From NCBI GenBank assembly GCA_019359375.1, contig JAHHHL010000043.1:1-58745 (forward strand): DNA of 58,745 bases, read 5' to 3'. This DNA comes from Lyngbya sp. HA4199-MV5. Its GTDB lineage: Bacteria; Cyanobacteriota; Cyanobacteriia; Leptolyngbyales; Leptolyngbyaceae. Below the pieces are notes generated by a model. The model was not told the DNA's origin. It saw only the letters and a program-made list of their open reading frames with translations, and did no database searches. Positions within the stretch are counted from its first letter, which is position 1, and the number at the start of each line of letters is the position of its first letter. This document shows positions 34,649 to 43,188 of the stretch, piece by piece. A program made the position numbers and the translations under genes.

Positions 34649-35119
34649 TCAACCCATTAAGCCGGGAATCGGTTGAACGATTGCCAGAACGAGCAAGCCA
34701 ACTAAACAACTCAGTTGAATCACTAAGCTCAACAGCCGTAAGTTTGGATCAGCACCCACTATATGAATCAGGGAGTGCAACAATCGGAATGCAATATAGA
34801 CACTGACCAGTAGATTGACAACACCGCCAGATATCCCGCGTACTACCAAGAGAAAAACGACTCCTAAATACAACGGCAGATTTTCAACCAAGTTAGACTG
34901 AACTCGAAATAATCGCCAAAGCAAGCTGTCATCGTCGATCGCCCCGAATTCTTTGGAGCTACCGCCTGCTGCTAAATGTCGTATTCTCAAGACAAGCAAG
35001 AGCACCACAACGGCGATCGTCCAGAGTATGAAAATGACCAATCCCCACAGCGGCACTGTCATAGGGAGGATGGCTATTTTTGCGGCGATCGCAAGACCTG
35101 CACGTTGCTCAATTTGCAT
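34649..35119 (-). CDS. MAPEG-family membrane protein
   Basis: A 156-residue protein with four hydrophobic segments, at about residues 23-45, 78-95, 97-115 and 127-147. It carries the MAPEG signature: RVQSNLVENLPLYL after the first helix and AFRLLHSLIHIVG later. The superfamily covers membrane-associated glutathione transferases and eicosanoid enzymes; bacterial members mostly lack a proven substrate. GGAGAAGGAAG directly ahead of the ATG is a strong ribosome binding site. The AraC-family regulator gene lies next, upstream on the same strand, which might reflect control. Confidence 0.85.
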   Translation of the reverse strand: MQIEQRAGLAIAAKIAILPMTVPLWGLVIFILWTIAVVVLLLVLRIRHLAAGGSSKEFGAIDDDSLLWRLFRVQSNLVENLPLYLGVVFLLVVRGISGGVVNLLVSVYIAFRLLHSLIHIVGADPNLRLLSLVIQLSCLVGLLVLAIVQPIPGLMG

Positions 35120-35248
35120 CTTCCTTCTCCAAGAGAGTCTGCTCCTACTGTAAGCAGGTAGTGCATGAGACCTCTAGAAAAAAGTTGCGAAGCGTTGGGA
35201 TCTTATTGCGATCTTTTGGAACTTATTAACGTCAATCACAGAGCATCG

Positions 35249-36169
35249 TTAGAAACCCGATCGGGCTTGCAGGAGTTGCCTGGGTGTCGCACCCATCACG
35301 CGTTTGAAGCATCGAGTGAAGTGGCTTTGATCACAAAAGCCTGTTTGGGCTGCAATTTCGACGAGGCTCAACTCACTATGTTGCAGCAGGTGTTTTGCTT
35401 GAGTTAACCGACACTGCAAAATGTATTGGTGAGGCGTGATTGCCATGCTTTGCTTAAACAGCCGTAAGAAGTGATAAGGGCTGAGTTGAGCGATCGCCGC
35501 AAGCGTATCTAATTTCAAATCTTGATGTAAATGCTCGTTGATATACTCTTTCACCAGAGCTAATTTGCTTTGAGATAAACCATTTGCATAGCTGGAGAGT
35601 TTGGGTCGAGTGGCACAATAATTTCGCAGTAAATGAACCGCTAGGGCTGTTTTCAAACTATCGATTAGCAAATGACTCCCCATCTCTCCTCCTGCCACTT
35701 CTCCCTTGAGAGTCAACAAGATCTCTTGTATGAACCTGTCCGACTTGCTCATAAACTGGGGCAGCAATTCAATCTGATCAGGATTGACCCAGTCCTGTCC
35801 AACGCGCTTTAGAAGGGTTGGTTCAAGTGCCAGCACCATAAATTGAGCTGGAGTATCCCAACTACAGGAGTGGGTCGCTCCGGCTGGAATCATGGCAATC
35901 GCTCCAGCGCCTCGATTTTCCTGTAAGCGCTTGCCATCGAGCGATCGCATACCGGGTGCATTCTTATTGGATGAGTCGATTAGCCCACAAGCCAACACAT
36001 GCAGCGTGTGGTGATGCTCATCCGTTGCGAAGGCTGGTTGCTGATGCAGCTCAAAATGCAGTTCATGCCAACCCAAACTTCTTAAAACAGCAGGTTGGGG
36101 AACAAACTGATCGGATGCGCTTTTCTGGTAATAATCCAGTAGTTTGACAGACTGCTCTGGTTTGCTCAT
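35249..36169 (-). CDS. AraC-family transcriptional regulator
   Basis: A 306-residue regulator. The N-terminal 190 residues are a cupin-like sensor region (EHHHTLHVLACG). The C-terminal 100 residues hold the double helix-turn-helix of AraC/XylS proteins: LDTLAAIAQLSPYHFLRLFKQ and LVEIAAQTGFCDQSHFTRCFKRVMGATPRQ. The effector is unknown. I start at ATG 36169; the GTG one codon before is possible. The 130 bp between this gene and the MAPEG gene contain no recognisable terminator. Confidence 0.9.
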   Translation of the reverse strand: MSKPEQSVKLLDYYQKSASDQFVPQPAVLRSLGWHELHFELHQQPAFATDEHHHTLHVLACGLIDSSNKNAPGMRSLDGKRLQENRGAGAIAMIPAGATHSCSWDTPAQFMVLALEPTLLKRVGQDWVNPDQIELLPQFMSKSDRFIQEILLTLKGEVAGGEMGSHLLIDSLKTALAVHLLRNYCATRPKLSSYANGLSQSKLALVKEYINEHLHQDLKLDTLAAIAQLSPYHFLRLFKQSMAITPHQYILQCRLTQAKHLLQHSELSLVEIAAQTGFCDQSHFTRCFKRVMGATPRQLLQARSGF

Positions 36170-36386
36170 CACCTGTCACAGCTCAAGAATATTCCCATTG
36201 TGCCTAATTTCCGCCTTCTCCATTGATGCATTATGCCACCGTGGCACCAATCCATTTAAGCGCCAGTATGATCTGGGCGATGGGGCGGGAAGCGCCCAAC
36301 ACTCCCTCGCTCAGATAACCACAGCGTGTGAGGCTGCGATCGCTACAGATGAATACGGGTCGTGTTTCAAACGTGTGGTCGGCATC

Positions 36387-36416
36387 TGTAGAGACGTGAC
36401 ATGTCACGTCTCTACA
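36387..36416. repeat. Perfect 30-bp palindrome
   Basis: TGTAGAGACGTGACA followed by its reverse complement makes an uninterrupted 30-bp palindrome. GTAGAGACG-type palindromes are a frequent intergenic repeat of cyanobacteria. It lies 30 bp beyond the 3' end of the decayed IS630 transposase. Confidence 0.8.
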
Positions 36417-36446
36417 GAAATCGTGAACAACACTTCTAGTGTTGTG

Positions 36447-37290
36447 TCAATCTTTAGTTGATGGGTAAAGACGATGTAACTTTACCCGTGCATCATCCGT
36501 TGTCAAACGCCAATCAATCCAGGTTTTTTCCTGATTGCGTTGCGCTTGCCACGCTGCGACTTCAGGCTTCAAGGTGGCGAAGTCCGGGATACGACGGTCG
36601 AGACAGTGGCGAGCTAAAACACTTCATTCAATCGCTGCCATGTTGAGCCCACTGCCGTGCTTCGGGGTGTGGCAAAACTCCAGCAACTCCAAAATTCGGC
36701 GCGCTTCGGCGGGTGCAAACGCTTGGTAGAGCGATGCTGGTGCGTGGGTGTTGAGGTTGTCCTGCACCACCGTCATTTTGCGTGCCTTTGGGTCATCGCA
36801 ATCGACCAGCTGCTTCAGCAGGTGAGCATAGTCAATCGCCGTCCGTCGTTCGGTGACTTGCACTCGTCGCCACCCTGTCATCGGTTCACAGCGCCTGAAG
36901 CAGTTGGCAGTGCCATTGCGCTCCTATTCATCATCCACTCGTTCCGGTTGACCGGGACGTGCGGGCATGGGGGTTAGCGTCTCGTTGACCAGTTGTTTGC
37001 TGGCTGCATCCAGACAACCGACCGGCTAGTCCGGGTCATAGACCTGTTGCTACACGGCTAAGACTGCCTCCATCCGCCAGACAAACGCCGCGTTCTGCTC
37101 AGGCGGAATCACCCAGCACTCTTGTTTCCTGGGTTGGAGTGCGTTTTTTGAAGCACCTGACGCACGGTTGCATCACTCATCGATGCGACCTGCCCCAACG
37201 CCACCATCTGCTCTGCCAGTCAGCGCAGCGTCCAACGAGCCTGTCCTTGAGGTGCTCTATCTTATCCTCCTCACCCATCATCTAAGAATT
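36447..37290 (-). pseudogene. Decayed IS630-family transposase
   Basis: Translated pieces on the minus strand line up in order with IS630-family transposases: an N-terminal-side QVASMSDATVRQVLQKT, IPPEQNAAFVWRMEAVLAV, DAASKQLVNETLTPMP, ERNGTANCF, a DDE-region VVQDNLNTHAPASLYQAF, LEFCHTPKHGSGLN, then KPEVAAWQAQRNQEKTWIDW and a C-terminal end at 36447. Stop codons (after VLAV and after YDPD) and at least one frameshift near 36624 break it, so it is inactive. Catalytic D in VVQDN is present; the downstream E region is damaged. No clear terminal repeats were found. MITE copy 4 begins 10 bp from its 5' end. Confidence 0.85.
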
Positions 37291-37299
37291 GGAAAACCA

Positions 37300-37430
37300 C
37301 TAGGGGCTGTCATCAATGACTACTACACGTTAGTTGCAGCAATGGTTACAGCCCCTAGCATCATATGTTGGGGCGGGCGCGATCATGCTGATACCGCAGG
37401 GTTTTGAAGCTAATTGATAACACGTATCAG
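37300..37430 (-). repeat. MITE-like element, copy 4 of 6
   Basis: A 131-bp copy in the orientation of copy 1. The left end CTAGGGGCTGTCATCAAT is intact, while the right end has decayed to AATTGATAACACGTATCAG. It lies between the IS630 remnant and the petJ 3' end. Confidence 0.82.
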
Positions 37431-37468
37431 GGTTGACAGGTCGATCGCGATCGTGACAACTCAAACCC

Positions 37469-37798
37469 TTACCAACCTTTCTCAGCTTGCTCCAACACGT
37501 AGGTAGCAACATCTTCAATCTGCATCGCATTGAGCCGTCCACGAAACGAAGGCATAGCGTTTTTGCCATTCGTTACTTGAGTTTTGATCGCCTCTAACGA
37601 TGCCATGCCATATTTTTCTAGCGCTTCTTGCTTAAGCGTCTTCTTCGCCAAAATGACGTTATTACCGCCTGTGTGACAGGCGGCGCAGGTTGCATTAAAA
37701 AGTTTTGCACCGTTTGCAGCATTTGCCGCCTGTGCAGGAGAGCCTGCCAGACTCATCAAGAACACGATCGCGATCAGCGCGAACGACAGTCTCTTCAA
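37469..37798 (-). CDS. petJ: Cytochrome c6
   Basis: A 109-residue precursor of the lumenal haem protein that carries electrons from cytochrome b6f to photosystem I when plastocyanin is lacking. The signal peptide ends at AQA|AN near residue 24-25. The haem site is CAACH (C38, C41, H42) and the sixth ligand is M82 in NAMPSF. I take TTG at 37798 as start because GAGGAAA lies 6 bp before it and the signal peptide then begins MKRLSF; the ATG at 37843 would add a charged extension. It sits 237 bp downstream of plastocyanin on the same strand, separated by a terminator. Confidence 0.93.
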   Translation of the reverse strand: MKRLSFALIAIVFLMSLAGSPAQAANAANGAKLFNATCAACHTGGNNVILAKKTLKQEALEKYGMASLEAIKTQVTNGKNAMPSFRGRLNAMQIEDVATYVLEQAEKGW

Positions 37799-37981
37799 AC
37801 AGGTTTCCTCGATTTCTATAAGTTTGTCGGAACTTTTAAGCACTACAGCGCTCTGATTTTATGCCCCTGTTCCTGTGGAGAACCTTCACAAGGGTACAGC
37901 AAGTGCTTTGGTTCCAAAGCGTTTACGTTCCGGTAACAATGGTCAAGCTGTTGTGCGGCATACGGGCAGTCAATCTAAAAA

Positions 37982-38025
37982 CGAAATGGAGCCACTGCCG
38001 CATCCTGACAGGTCGCTCCATTTCG
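37982..38025 (-). terminator. Rho-independent terminator after petE
   Basis: CGAAATGGAGC and its exact complement GCTCCATTTCG form an 11-bp stem around a 22-base loop, followed on the minus strand by GTTTTTAG. It begins 10 bp past the petE stop and separates petE from petJ transcription. Confidence 0.8.
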
Positions 38026-38035
38026 CCTCAGTAAC

Positions 38036-38455
38036 TTATCCGGCAACCGTCACTTTACCGATCATCCCGGCACCCCTATGAGGAGCGCAGAAGTAAGAGT
38101 ACTCGCCAGCCGCCAAATCTTTGGGAATGGTTAACTCATAGCCTGAACCAGGAGACATTTCAAGCTGAGGATGAGAAAGGGATTTTGCCAGTGCTTTGTC
38201 CTTACCGGGAATGGCTTTGTCGTCAAAAATAACGTTGTGGGGAGGAACCTTGTTGACAACCCACTTTACAGTGTCACCGGGTTTAACCGTCACATTGGCA
38301 GGTTGGAAGACCAATAAACCGTTGTCAGCACCCATTTTAACGGTAACGGTTTCGGCAGAAGCAGGGGCAACCGACACGAAAAAGCTACCAACGACGAGCA
38401 AAGCAGCCATCAACGTCAGGCAGAGGCTTTTCGTAACAGAATTGATTGATTTCAT
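38036..38455 (-). CDS. petE: Plastocyanin
   Basis: A 139-residue precursor of the lumenal type-1 copper protein that carries electrons from cytochrome b6f to photosystem I. The signal peptide ends ASA|ETVTV at residue 34. The copper ligands are all present: H73 in PPHNVIFD, and C123, H126 and M131 in [14 protein letters not shown] start at the ATG 38455, preceded by AAGAGAG; the frame opens ten codons earlier without support. It is followed by a strong terminator, then petJ. In species with both carriers, copper normally favours petE and represses petJ. Confidence 0.96.
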   Translation of the reverse strand: MKSINSVTKSLCLTLMAALLVVGSFFVSVAPASAETVTVKMGADNGLLVFQPANVTVKPGDTVKWVVNKVPPHNVIFDDKAIPGKDKALAKSLSHPQLEMSPGSGYELTIPKDLAAGEYSYFCAPHRGAGMIGKVTVAG

Positions 38456-38586
38456 AACTCTCTTAAGGATTAAAGCGCATAACACCTTTAGATCTTAAAC
38501 CAAATCTACGACAGCGCGTCGAAGAAACTAAATGGTTATGCAGCGAAGCTACGAGTCTTTAACAATCCGTGCGAAACCTACTGATC

Positions 38587-39075
38587 TTAAAACTCTGCGC
38601 CGCCCCAGCCCGGAGCTTTTTGAGCTGCCCTCAGCACAAAGCCAGCCAGACTTTCAATCTGGGCTTGAGACAGCCAGCTTTCGGGCACTTGCCGACACCA
38701 AAAGGTTTCTTCGGTGCCATCGTGGGTCATGGGCTGTCTTAAATACGTCACTAAATTACTGATGGTGTCACGCTGTGGTGTTGCGCTCTGCAAATCTGCC
38801 AGCGATAGTGAAACCGTTGGATCAGGTAATGTTGCACCACCTACGTGGCAATTTAGACAGTTGCGCTCAAACAACTGCTTTCCTGCCGAAAGCTCTGCTG
38901 CCGTGAATAGACGAGTCTTCCCCTGATCATCCAACACGAGTGGGATTGGCGTGGTGACATGCAAATAGCGAGTGACATATGCATCAACCGCGTAAGCGGG
39001 AGAGTCGATCGCGAACGGCAACCAAACCAAAACCGCAAGCAGGAATCCACGAACCCAGAAGAAGCAATGCTGCAT
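38587..39075 (-). CDS. psbV2: Cytochrome c550-like protein PsbV2
   Basis: A 162-residue exported c-type cytochrome paralogous to PsbV and next to it. The signal peptide ends AYA|VDAY near residue 29. The haem motif is CLNCH (C73, C76, H77). At the position of the PsbV axial histidine it has Cys127 in EETFWCRQV instead; a His/Cys-ligated haem has been reported for Thermosynechococcus PsbV2, so this substitution is expected for the family. The physiological role is not settled; partial substitution for PsbV has been suggested. AAGGAA precedes the ATG. Confidence 0.9.
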   Translation of the reverse strand: MQHCFFWVRGFLLAVLVWLPFAIDSPAYAVDAYVTRYLHVTTPIPLVLDDQGKTRLFTAAELSAGKQLFERNCLNCHVGGATLPDPTVSLSLADLQSATPQRDTISNLVTYLRQPMTHDGTEETFWCRQVPESWLSQAQIESLAGFVLRAAQKAPGWGGAEF

Positions 39076-39194
39076 GTCTTGTGTTTTCCTTCAACAAAAA
39101 AGACCTGTAGATCAAATTGTAGACTTTGGTTAAGTTTACAATGCGACACTAGAGGTCTTTTAAGGAACGTGTTGAAAGCAGTTGTATCTTGCGC

Positions 39195-39686
39195 TTAATA
39201 GTAAATTTTGCCGCCGCCCCATTTATCGCCGACCACTTTGGGCTGAAGCAGAATGTGACCCGCGATCGCGACCAGATCATCTTCGGTCAAGTTACGCATT
39301 TCGGGGAAGTTGTCTTTACTTTTGAGGCTAGGATGCACTTCTGCGATGGACTGTGCGCCGTCATAGGTGGTGGGATCTTTCATGTAGTCCACCAGGGAGT
39401 CAACGCTATTACGAGGAGGTGTTGCCAATGACAAAGACTCTGGGTCAAGCCCAACGTTTGGATCTGTCTTGGTCACACCACCCGCATGGCATTGGGCACA
39501 AGCATACTGAAACAACCGCTTGCCTTCTTTCACTTGCTTGAGGCTCAACTCAAGGGTGCCACCGTTTGCATCAAGCGGAATGGTACGAGTCGCAACGTCC
39601 AGTTCAGCCGCCGAGACGCTGCCGACAAACATCTGAAAAGCGAAGAATACAGTGGCTACAACAAGCCAGATGTACCTTTTAAGCAT
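39195..39686 (-). CDS. psbV: Photosystem II cytochrome c550
   Basis: A 163-residue precursor of the extrinsic PSII subunit that stabilises the oxygen-evolving Mn cluster on the lumenal side. The signal peptide ends VSA|AELD at residue 26-27. The haem motif is CAQCH (C63, C66, H67), and the sixth ligand H118 is in AEVHPSLKS. The C-terminus GGGKIYY is the conserved PsbV end that contacts the PSII core. AAGGAGAA precedes the ATG. It is the first gene in the minus-strand row psbV, psbV2, petE, petJ. Confidence 0.96.
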   Translation of the reverse strand: MLKRYIWLVVATVFFAFQMFVGSVSAAELDVATRTIPLDANGGTLELSLKQVKEGKRLFQYACAQCHAGGVTKTDPNVGLDPESLSLATPPRNSVDSLVDYMKDPTTYDGAQSIAEVHPSLKSKDNFPEMRNLTEDDLVAIAGHILLQPKVVGDKWGGGKIYY

Positions 39687-40067
39687 GGTTCTCCTTACTG
39701 TGGCTCAGGTATTTGGTTTATTAAGACACCGGACTCAGCCAATGACACCTGGATGCCTGAGAGTCTGCTTAAAAGCAGTTTTCTCAGTGATGTCCAGTGG
39801 TGTCCAACGTAAAAGCGTCAGGCATGGAAATGATGACCTTCACATCCGCCAAAGCTAGACGAGTCTGGGGTTTAAAATGAATTCCTTTTAGATTGTACAG
39901 GTGAAGCGTACCCTCAATAGAACGGTCAAAGTTCTTCACACGCACGGCTGTTGTTAGTACGTCGATGATATGTGCTAATGACCGCACGATCGCCACATGC
40001 CTTCGAGCCGTTCCCTGGTACCGTTGACCGCAAACCAACAACTAACAACCAACAACTGCTTCTTGCC
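39687..40067. other. Intergenic stretch between psbV and accD
   Basis: 381 bp with no supported gene. A minus-strand frame at 39784-40041 lacks a ribosome binding site and any recognised motif. CAACAAC-type heptamers lie at 40035-40060, directly after the accD stop. The psbV promoter should lie near 39700-39760. Confidence 0.4.
40035..40060. repeat. STRR heptamers (CAACAAC)
   Basis: CCAACAACTAACAACCAACA is part of an imperfect tandem 7-bp array next to the accD 3' end. The complementary TTGTTGG/TTAGTTG arrays occur at 54843-54872 and 56203-56232. Confidence 0.75.
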
Positions 40068-40997
40068 CTATGTCTCTGGAGTCGTTACCCGGAGCGGCAG
40101 ATTGTTCGTTAGGTGAATGGGCAGGTGGCTTAATGCGGTTGAGGGTTGATGCAGACGGATGAGTTGAGCGAGGGTTTTTTTCAACTGCGTCCGAGGCACG
40201 ATCGCGTCTACAAACCCATGTTCCAGCAAATATTCGGCAGTTTGAAAATCATCGGGCAGCTTTTCACGTAGCGTTTGCTCGACCACTCTGCGCCCCGCAA
40301 AGCCGATCGTCGCTTTGGGTTCTGCCAAAATCACATCGCCCAACATCGCAAAGCTAGCTGTGACTCCACCCGTTGTGGGATGAGTCAGTACGGGAATGTA
40401 GAGCAAGCGAGCCGCCCGGTGACGCTCCAACGCGCCAGAAATTTTTGCCATTTGCATCAGGCTGAGCATCCCTTCCTGCATTCTGGCTCCACCAGACGCA
40501 CAAATAATGATGACGGGGAGTCGCTCACGCGTGGCACGCTCAATCAGACGGGTCAACTTCTCGCCAACGACAGACCCCATACTGCCGCCCATAAACCGAA
40601 AGTCCATCACACCGAGTGCGACGGGCAGATCCTCAAGTTGCCCCAGCCCGGTCTGCACGGCATCCAGCAGTTTCAGCTTGTCTTGGGTTTCGCGTAATCG
40701 ATCGCCGTAGGGTTTGCGATCGCGAAACTTGAGTGGGTCAGTGGCATACAACCCTTCATCCAGTGCAATCCAGGTATTGGGATCAATGAGTTGGCGAATG
40801 CGCTCATCGCTGTACACCCGAATGTGATGGTTGCACTCCAGGCAAACCATTTGATTGGTTCGCAGGTCTTTGGTGTAAGTCAGCACACCACAGGCTTCAC
40901 ATTTTGCCCAAAGCCCATCCGCAATTTCCCGTTCTTGCCGATCTTTGCTAATCGGACCAGCTTTTTGCCGATTGGCAAACCAATCAAATAACGACAT
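40068..40997 (-). CDS. accD: Acetyl-CoA carboxylase carboxyltransferase subunit beta
   Basis: A 309-residue beta subunit of the heteromeric acetyl-CoA carboxylase carboxyltransferase, the committed step of fatty acid synthesis. The N-terminal zinc ribbon is complete (C33, C36, C52, C55). The crotonase-fold domain has [32 protein letters not shown] and [16 protein letters not shown], which form the oxyanion and CoA sites. Length and order are standard. It lies alone here, downstream of nothing obvious; birA, which supplies biotin to the complex, is elsewhere in the window. Confidence 0.96.
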   Translation of the reverse strand: MSLFDWFANRQKAGPISKDRQEREIADGLWAKCEACGVLTYTKDLRTNQMVCLECNHHIRVYSDERIRQLIDPNTWIALDEGLYATDPLKFRDRKPYGDRLRETQDKLKLLDAVQTGLGQLEDLPVALGVMDFRFMGGSMGSVVGEKLTRLIERATRERLPVIIICASGGARMQEGMLSLMQMAKISGALERHRAARLLYIPVLTHPTTGGVTASFAMLGDVILAEPKATIGFAGRRVVEQTLREKLPDDFQTAEYLLEHGFVDAIVPRTQLKKTLAQLIRLHQPSTALSHLPIHLTNNLPLRVTTPET

Positions 40998-41153
40998 GGT
41001 CGCGGTAGTTCCTTACTAACTCGCTACCTGCTCCATCTCTTAGCCAGAACTCTAAACGTGCGATTAGAAGTCGAACAGATAGCCTAATGTTGTTAACGCT
41101 CAGTCTTCAAGACAGCAACCAGCATTTTTAAGTTGCCGACTGATCATAGCAGG
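40998..41153. other. accD upstream region, no gene
   Basis: This stretch should hold the accD promoter on the minus strand. I see no feature I can name. The following 180 bp hold a decayed gene end, and 41337-41554 again shows nothing recognisable. Confidence 0.35.
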
Positions 41154-41336
41154 TTACTTGAGCGCTTCTGCTTTCCCCTCCAGAGCGCTTAAAAAGAGAC
41201 GTGCTGCTTGCTCATGCTTCGCCTGCACCTGGAGAGCCACAGAGCTACCCTACCCCATGTAAGGTTCGATACCGATGTCTATCAGTTGCTCTGTGATGAG
41301 GCGTGCTATGAGTACCTGCTGCAGTAACGCCGCTTC
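41154..41336 (-). pseudogene. Decayed gene end with internal stop
   Basis: One minus-strand frame reads LLQQVLIARLITEQLIDIG, then EPYMG, a TAG, and SSVALQVQAKHEQAARLFL ending ALEGKAEALK before TAA at 41154. It looks like authentic protein sequence broken by a stop, with a TGA just upstream of the readable part. The family is unknown to me. Confidence 0.4.
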
Positions 41337-41554
41337 TCACCGAAGCAAATCGTTTTATCGTGAGCCAAATGACACGATTCCCTCTGCGGCTGGCATCTTT
41401 GTCGGTTAAACCAAACTATTGCCTAAACCGATGAATGAAGAATGATCCCATACGTACCACTCCAGTATAAAGAATACGTAATGTGTTCAATGGCACGACG
41501 TTAATTTCAGCAGAACCTGGGAACCATAGAGAAAGACCAAGGTTAGTAAATGAC

Positions 41555-42610
41555 ATGAACAGCATCAAAATTTCAGGATTGGTAGGTTCCTCTGAATACG
41601 ATGCGATCGCAGACGATTCGCTAAAGGACGAAGATAACGCGGCGTGGGTAATGGAGTTAGAGCCTTGTATGCGTGATGAGTGGATTGAGCGCATTGGGTG
41701 GATTCGCCTGATCGATCGACTCGCTGAAAATGAACTGGTAGATTCTGGCAGCGCTGAATTTCGCAAGTTTTACTCCGGTTGGAAATGGCTCTTGCTCTGG
41801 GGGCGGGTGAAGTCTGGATGCGCTTACCAGGATGTCTTGACCCGGATTGCTGTTCGTTGGTTTGGTGCTTCCTCCACCCCAGTTGATCGCCTTTCGCTGT
41901 GGTCGTGGAACCGCTATTTGCAAGCGATCGCTCGTTATCATGGGCACAACCTTATTGTGGACACGCTGGCTCAGTACGAAACCATGCTCAAGGATCTGGG
42001 CGGAACCTATTTTCAGGTGCTCCCGTTTTTAGCGCAAGAGCAATGGCAGGCAGCTTGCTACTTTGGAGCGCTAGACCAGTTTTTTAATAACCTGCGCGAC
42101 ATGCAAGAAGATGCTCAACAAGGCATTTGTTATATTCCCTCAGAGGTGCTGAACCAGTTTGGGGTGACACGCGAAGAAATGATTCAGCAAACCGCTTGCC
42201 AGAATCCCGGCTACCCCAAAATGATGCAGTTTTTGCTTGATCGCTATCTTACAGAATTGCGACAAAAAGCTTACCCACTCATCATGGCAGAAGATTTGCA
42301 CCCGTCCTGGGCGATTCTACGCGATTGGTCGATGCATCGCTACCACCGGATTGAGCGCGTCTTCCGCGAGTGCAATTTTGACTACACCCAATTTCCTCAA
42401 CGCTACTGGTCTGAAGTGCAGCAAGATCTGCCCATACTCATCGCGCAAGTGCGCCAGCAGCATGGGGAGGGACATAGACCCACCAAACGTTGTCTCAACC
42501 GTAATACAGCAATGATGCCTCCAGCTCTAACGATGCTCAGCCGCAACGCTGCCAGGGTCGCTGGTACGGTTCTGAACCCTCCGTCACTTTCTGGGCAAGA
42601 ATCAAGCTAA
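41555..42610 (+). CDS. Squalene/phytoene synthase-like protein
   Basis: A 351-residue protein related to the squalene/phytoene synthase family, which condenses prenyl diphosphates head to head. The second aspartate-rich signature is clear: FGALDQFFNNLRDMQEDAQQ followed by GICYIPSEVL. The first motif is less typical, LKDEDNAAWV near residue 24-33 or the GWIRLIDRLAENEL stretch. It may therefore be a diverged or substrate-shifted member. The last 45 residues are low-complexity. I start at ATG 41555; the GTG at 41483 is a weaker choice. The next gene begins 55 bp downstream on the same strand and may be cotranscribed. Confidence 0.7.
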   Translation: MNSIKISGLVGSSEYDAIADDSLKDEDNAAWVMELEPCMRDEWIERIGWIRLIDRLAENELVDSGSAEFRKFYSGWKWLLLWGRVKSGCAYQDVLTRIAVRWFGASSTPVDRLSLWSWNRYLQAIARYHGHNLIVDTLAQYETMLKDLGGTYFQVLPFLAQEQWQAACYFGALDQFFNNLRDMQEDAQQGICYIPSEVLNQFGVTREEMIQQTACQNPGYPKMMQFLLDRYLTELRQKAYPLIMAEDLHPSWAILRDWSMHRYHRIERVFRECNFDYTQFPQRYWSEVQQDLPILIAQVRQQHGEGHRPTKRCLNRNTAMMPPALTMLSRNAARVAGTVLNPPSLSGQESS

Positions 42611-42665
42611 GAGTCTGCGTGCGGTGTATCATCCGAACAACCTTCGAGCGGCAGGATGGATGCTA

Positions 42666-43118
42666 ATGAGTCCCTCTTTAAACCAACTGCTTGGGCGCGC
42701 AGTGGCGATCGCTGCGACGGCGCATCAAGATCAGGTAGACAAAGCCAATGCGCCCTACATTTTGCATCCGCTGAGACTGATGCTGCGAGGACAAACGCCC
42801 TTAGAACAAATGGTAGCAGTGCTGCATGATGTCGTGGAAGATTCCCACTGGACGCTGGAACAATTGGCGGCTGAGGGCTTTCCCAACGAGGCGATCGTGG
42901 CATTGGATTGCCTGACGCGGCGGGCGAATGAGAGCTACGACGAGTTTATCGATCGCGTGTTGACGAATGCTTTAGCCATGCGAGTCAAGCGCTATGACCT
43001 GGAAGACAACATGACGCTCACCCGTATGACAACCCTCACGCCCAAAGACAGCGAGCGTTTACAGCGCTATCATGCCGTCTACCAACGTCTTTTACAGGCA
43101 ATGGCTGAAGAACGATAG
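42666..43118 (+). CDS. HD-domain alarmone-hydrolase-like protein (RelA/SpoT HD type)
   Basis: A 150-residue stand-alone HD-domain protein of the MESH1/SpoT hydrolase type. Metal-site elements are visible: AHQDQVDKANAPYILHPLRL with the first His pair, VAVLHDVVEDSHWT with the HD pair and ED, and KRYDLEDNM with the later Asp/Asn. No synthetase or TGS domain is present, so it is a small alarmone hydrolase candidate that removes (p)ppGpp. AGGA lies 9 bp before the ATG at 42666; ATG 42660 is an alternative. It is probably cotranscribed with the preceding synthase-like gene. Confidence 0.85.
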   Translation: MSPSLNQLLGRAVAIAATAHQDQVDKANAPYILHPLRLMLRGQTPLEQMVAVLHDVVEDSHWTLEQLAAEGFPNEAIVALDCLTRRANESYDEFIDRVLTNALAMRVKRYDLEDNMTLTRMTTLTPKDSERLQRYHAVYQRLLQAMAEER

Positions 43119-43188
43119 GAACGTGCTAATCCCTAAGAGAATCAGCCATTATCTCCTGACTCCTGACTCCCTCAACCGCGTTGACCGA

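Noticed and set aside
39784-40041. 85-codon minus-strand frame between accD and psbV
   Set aside because: It has no ribosome binding site and no recognised motif, and its 5' end runs into the CAACAAC repeats.
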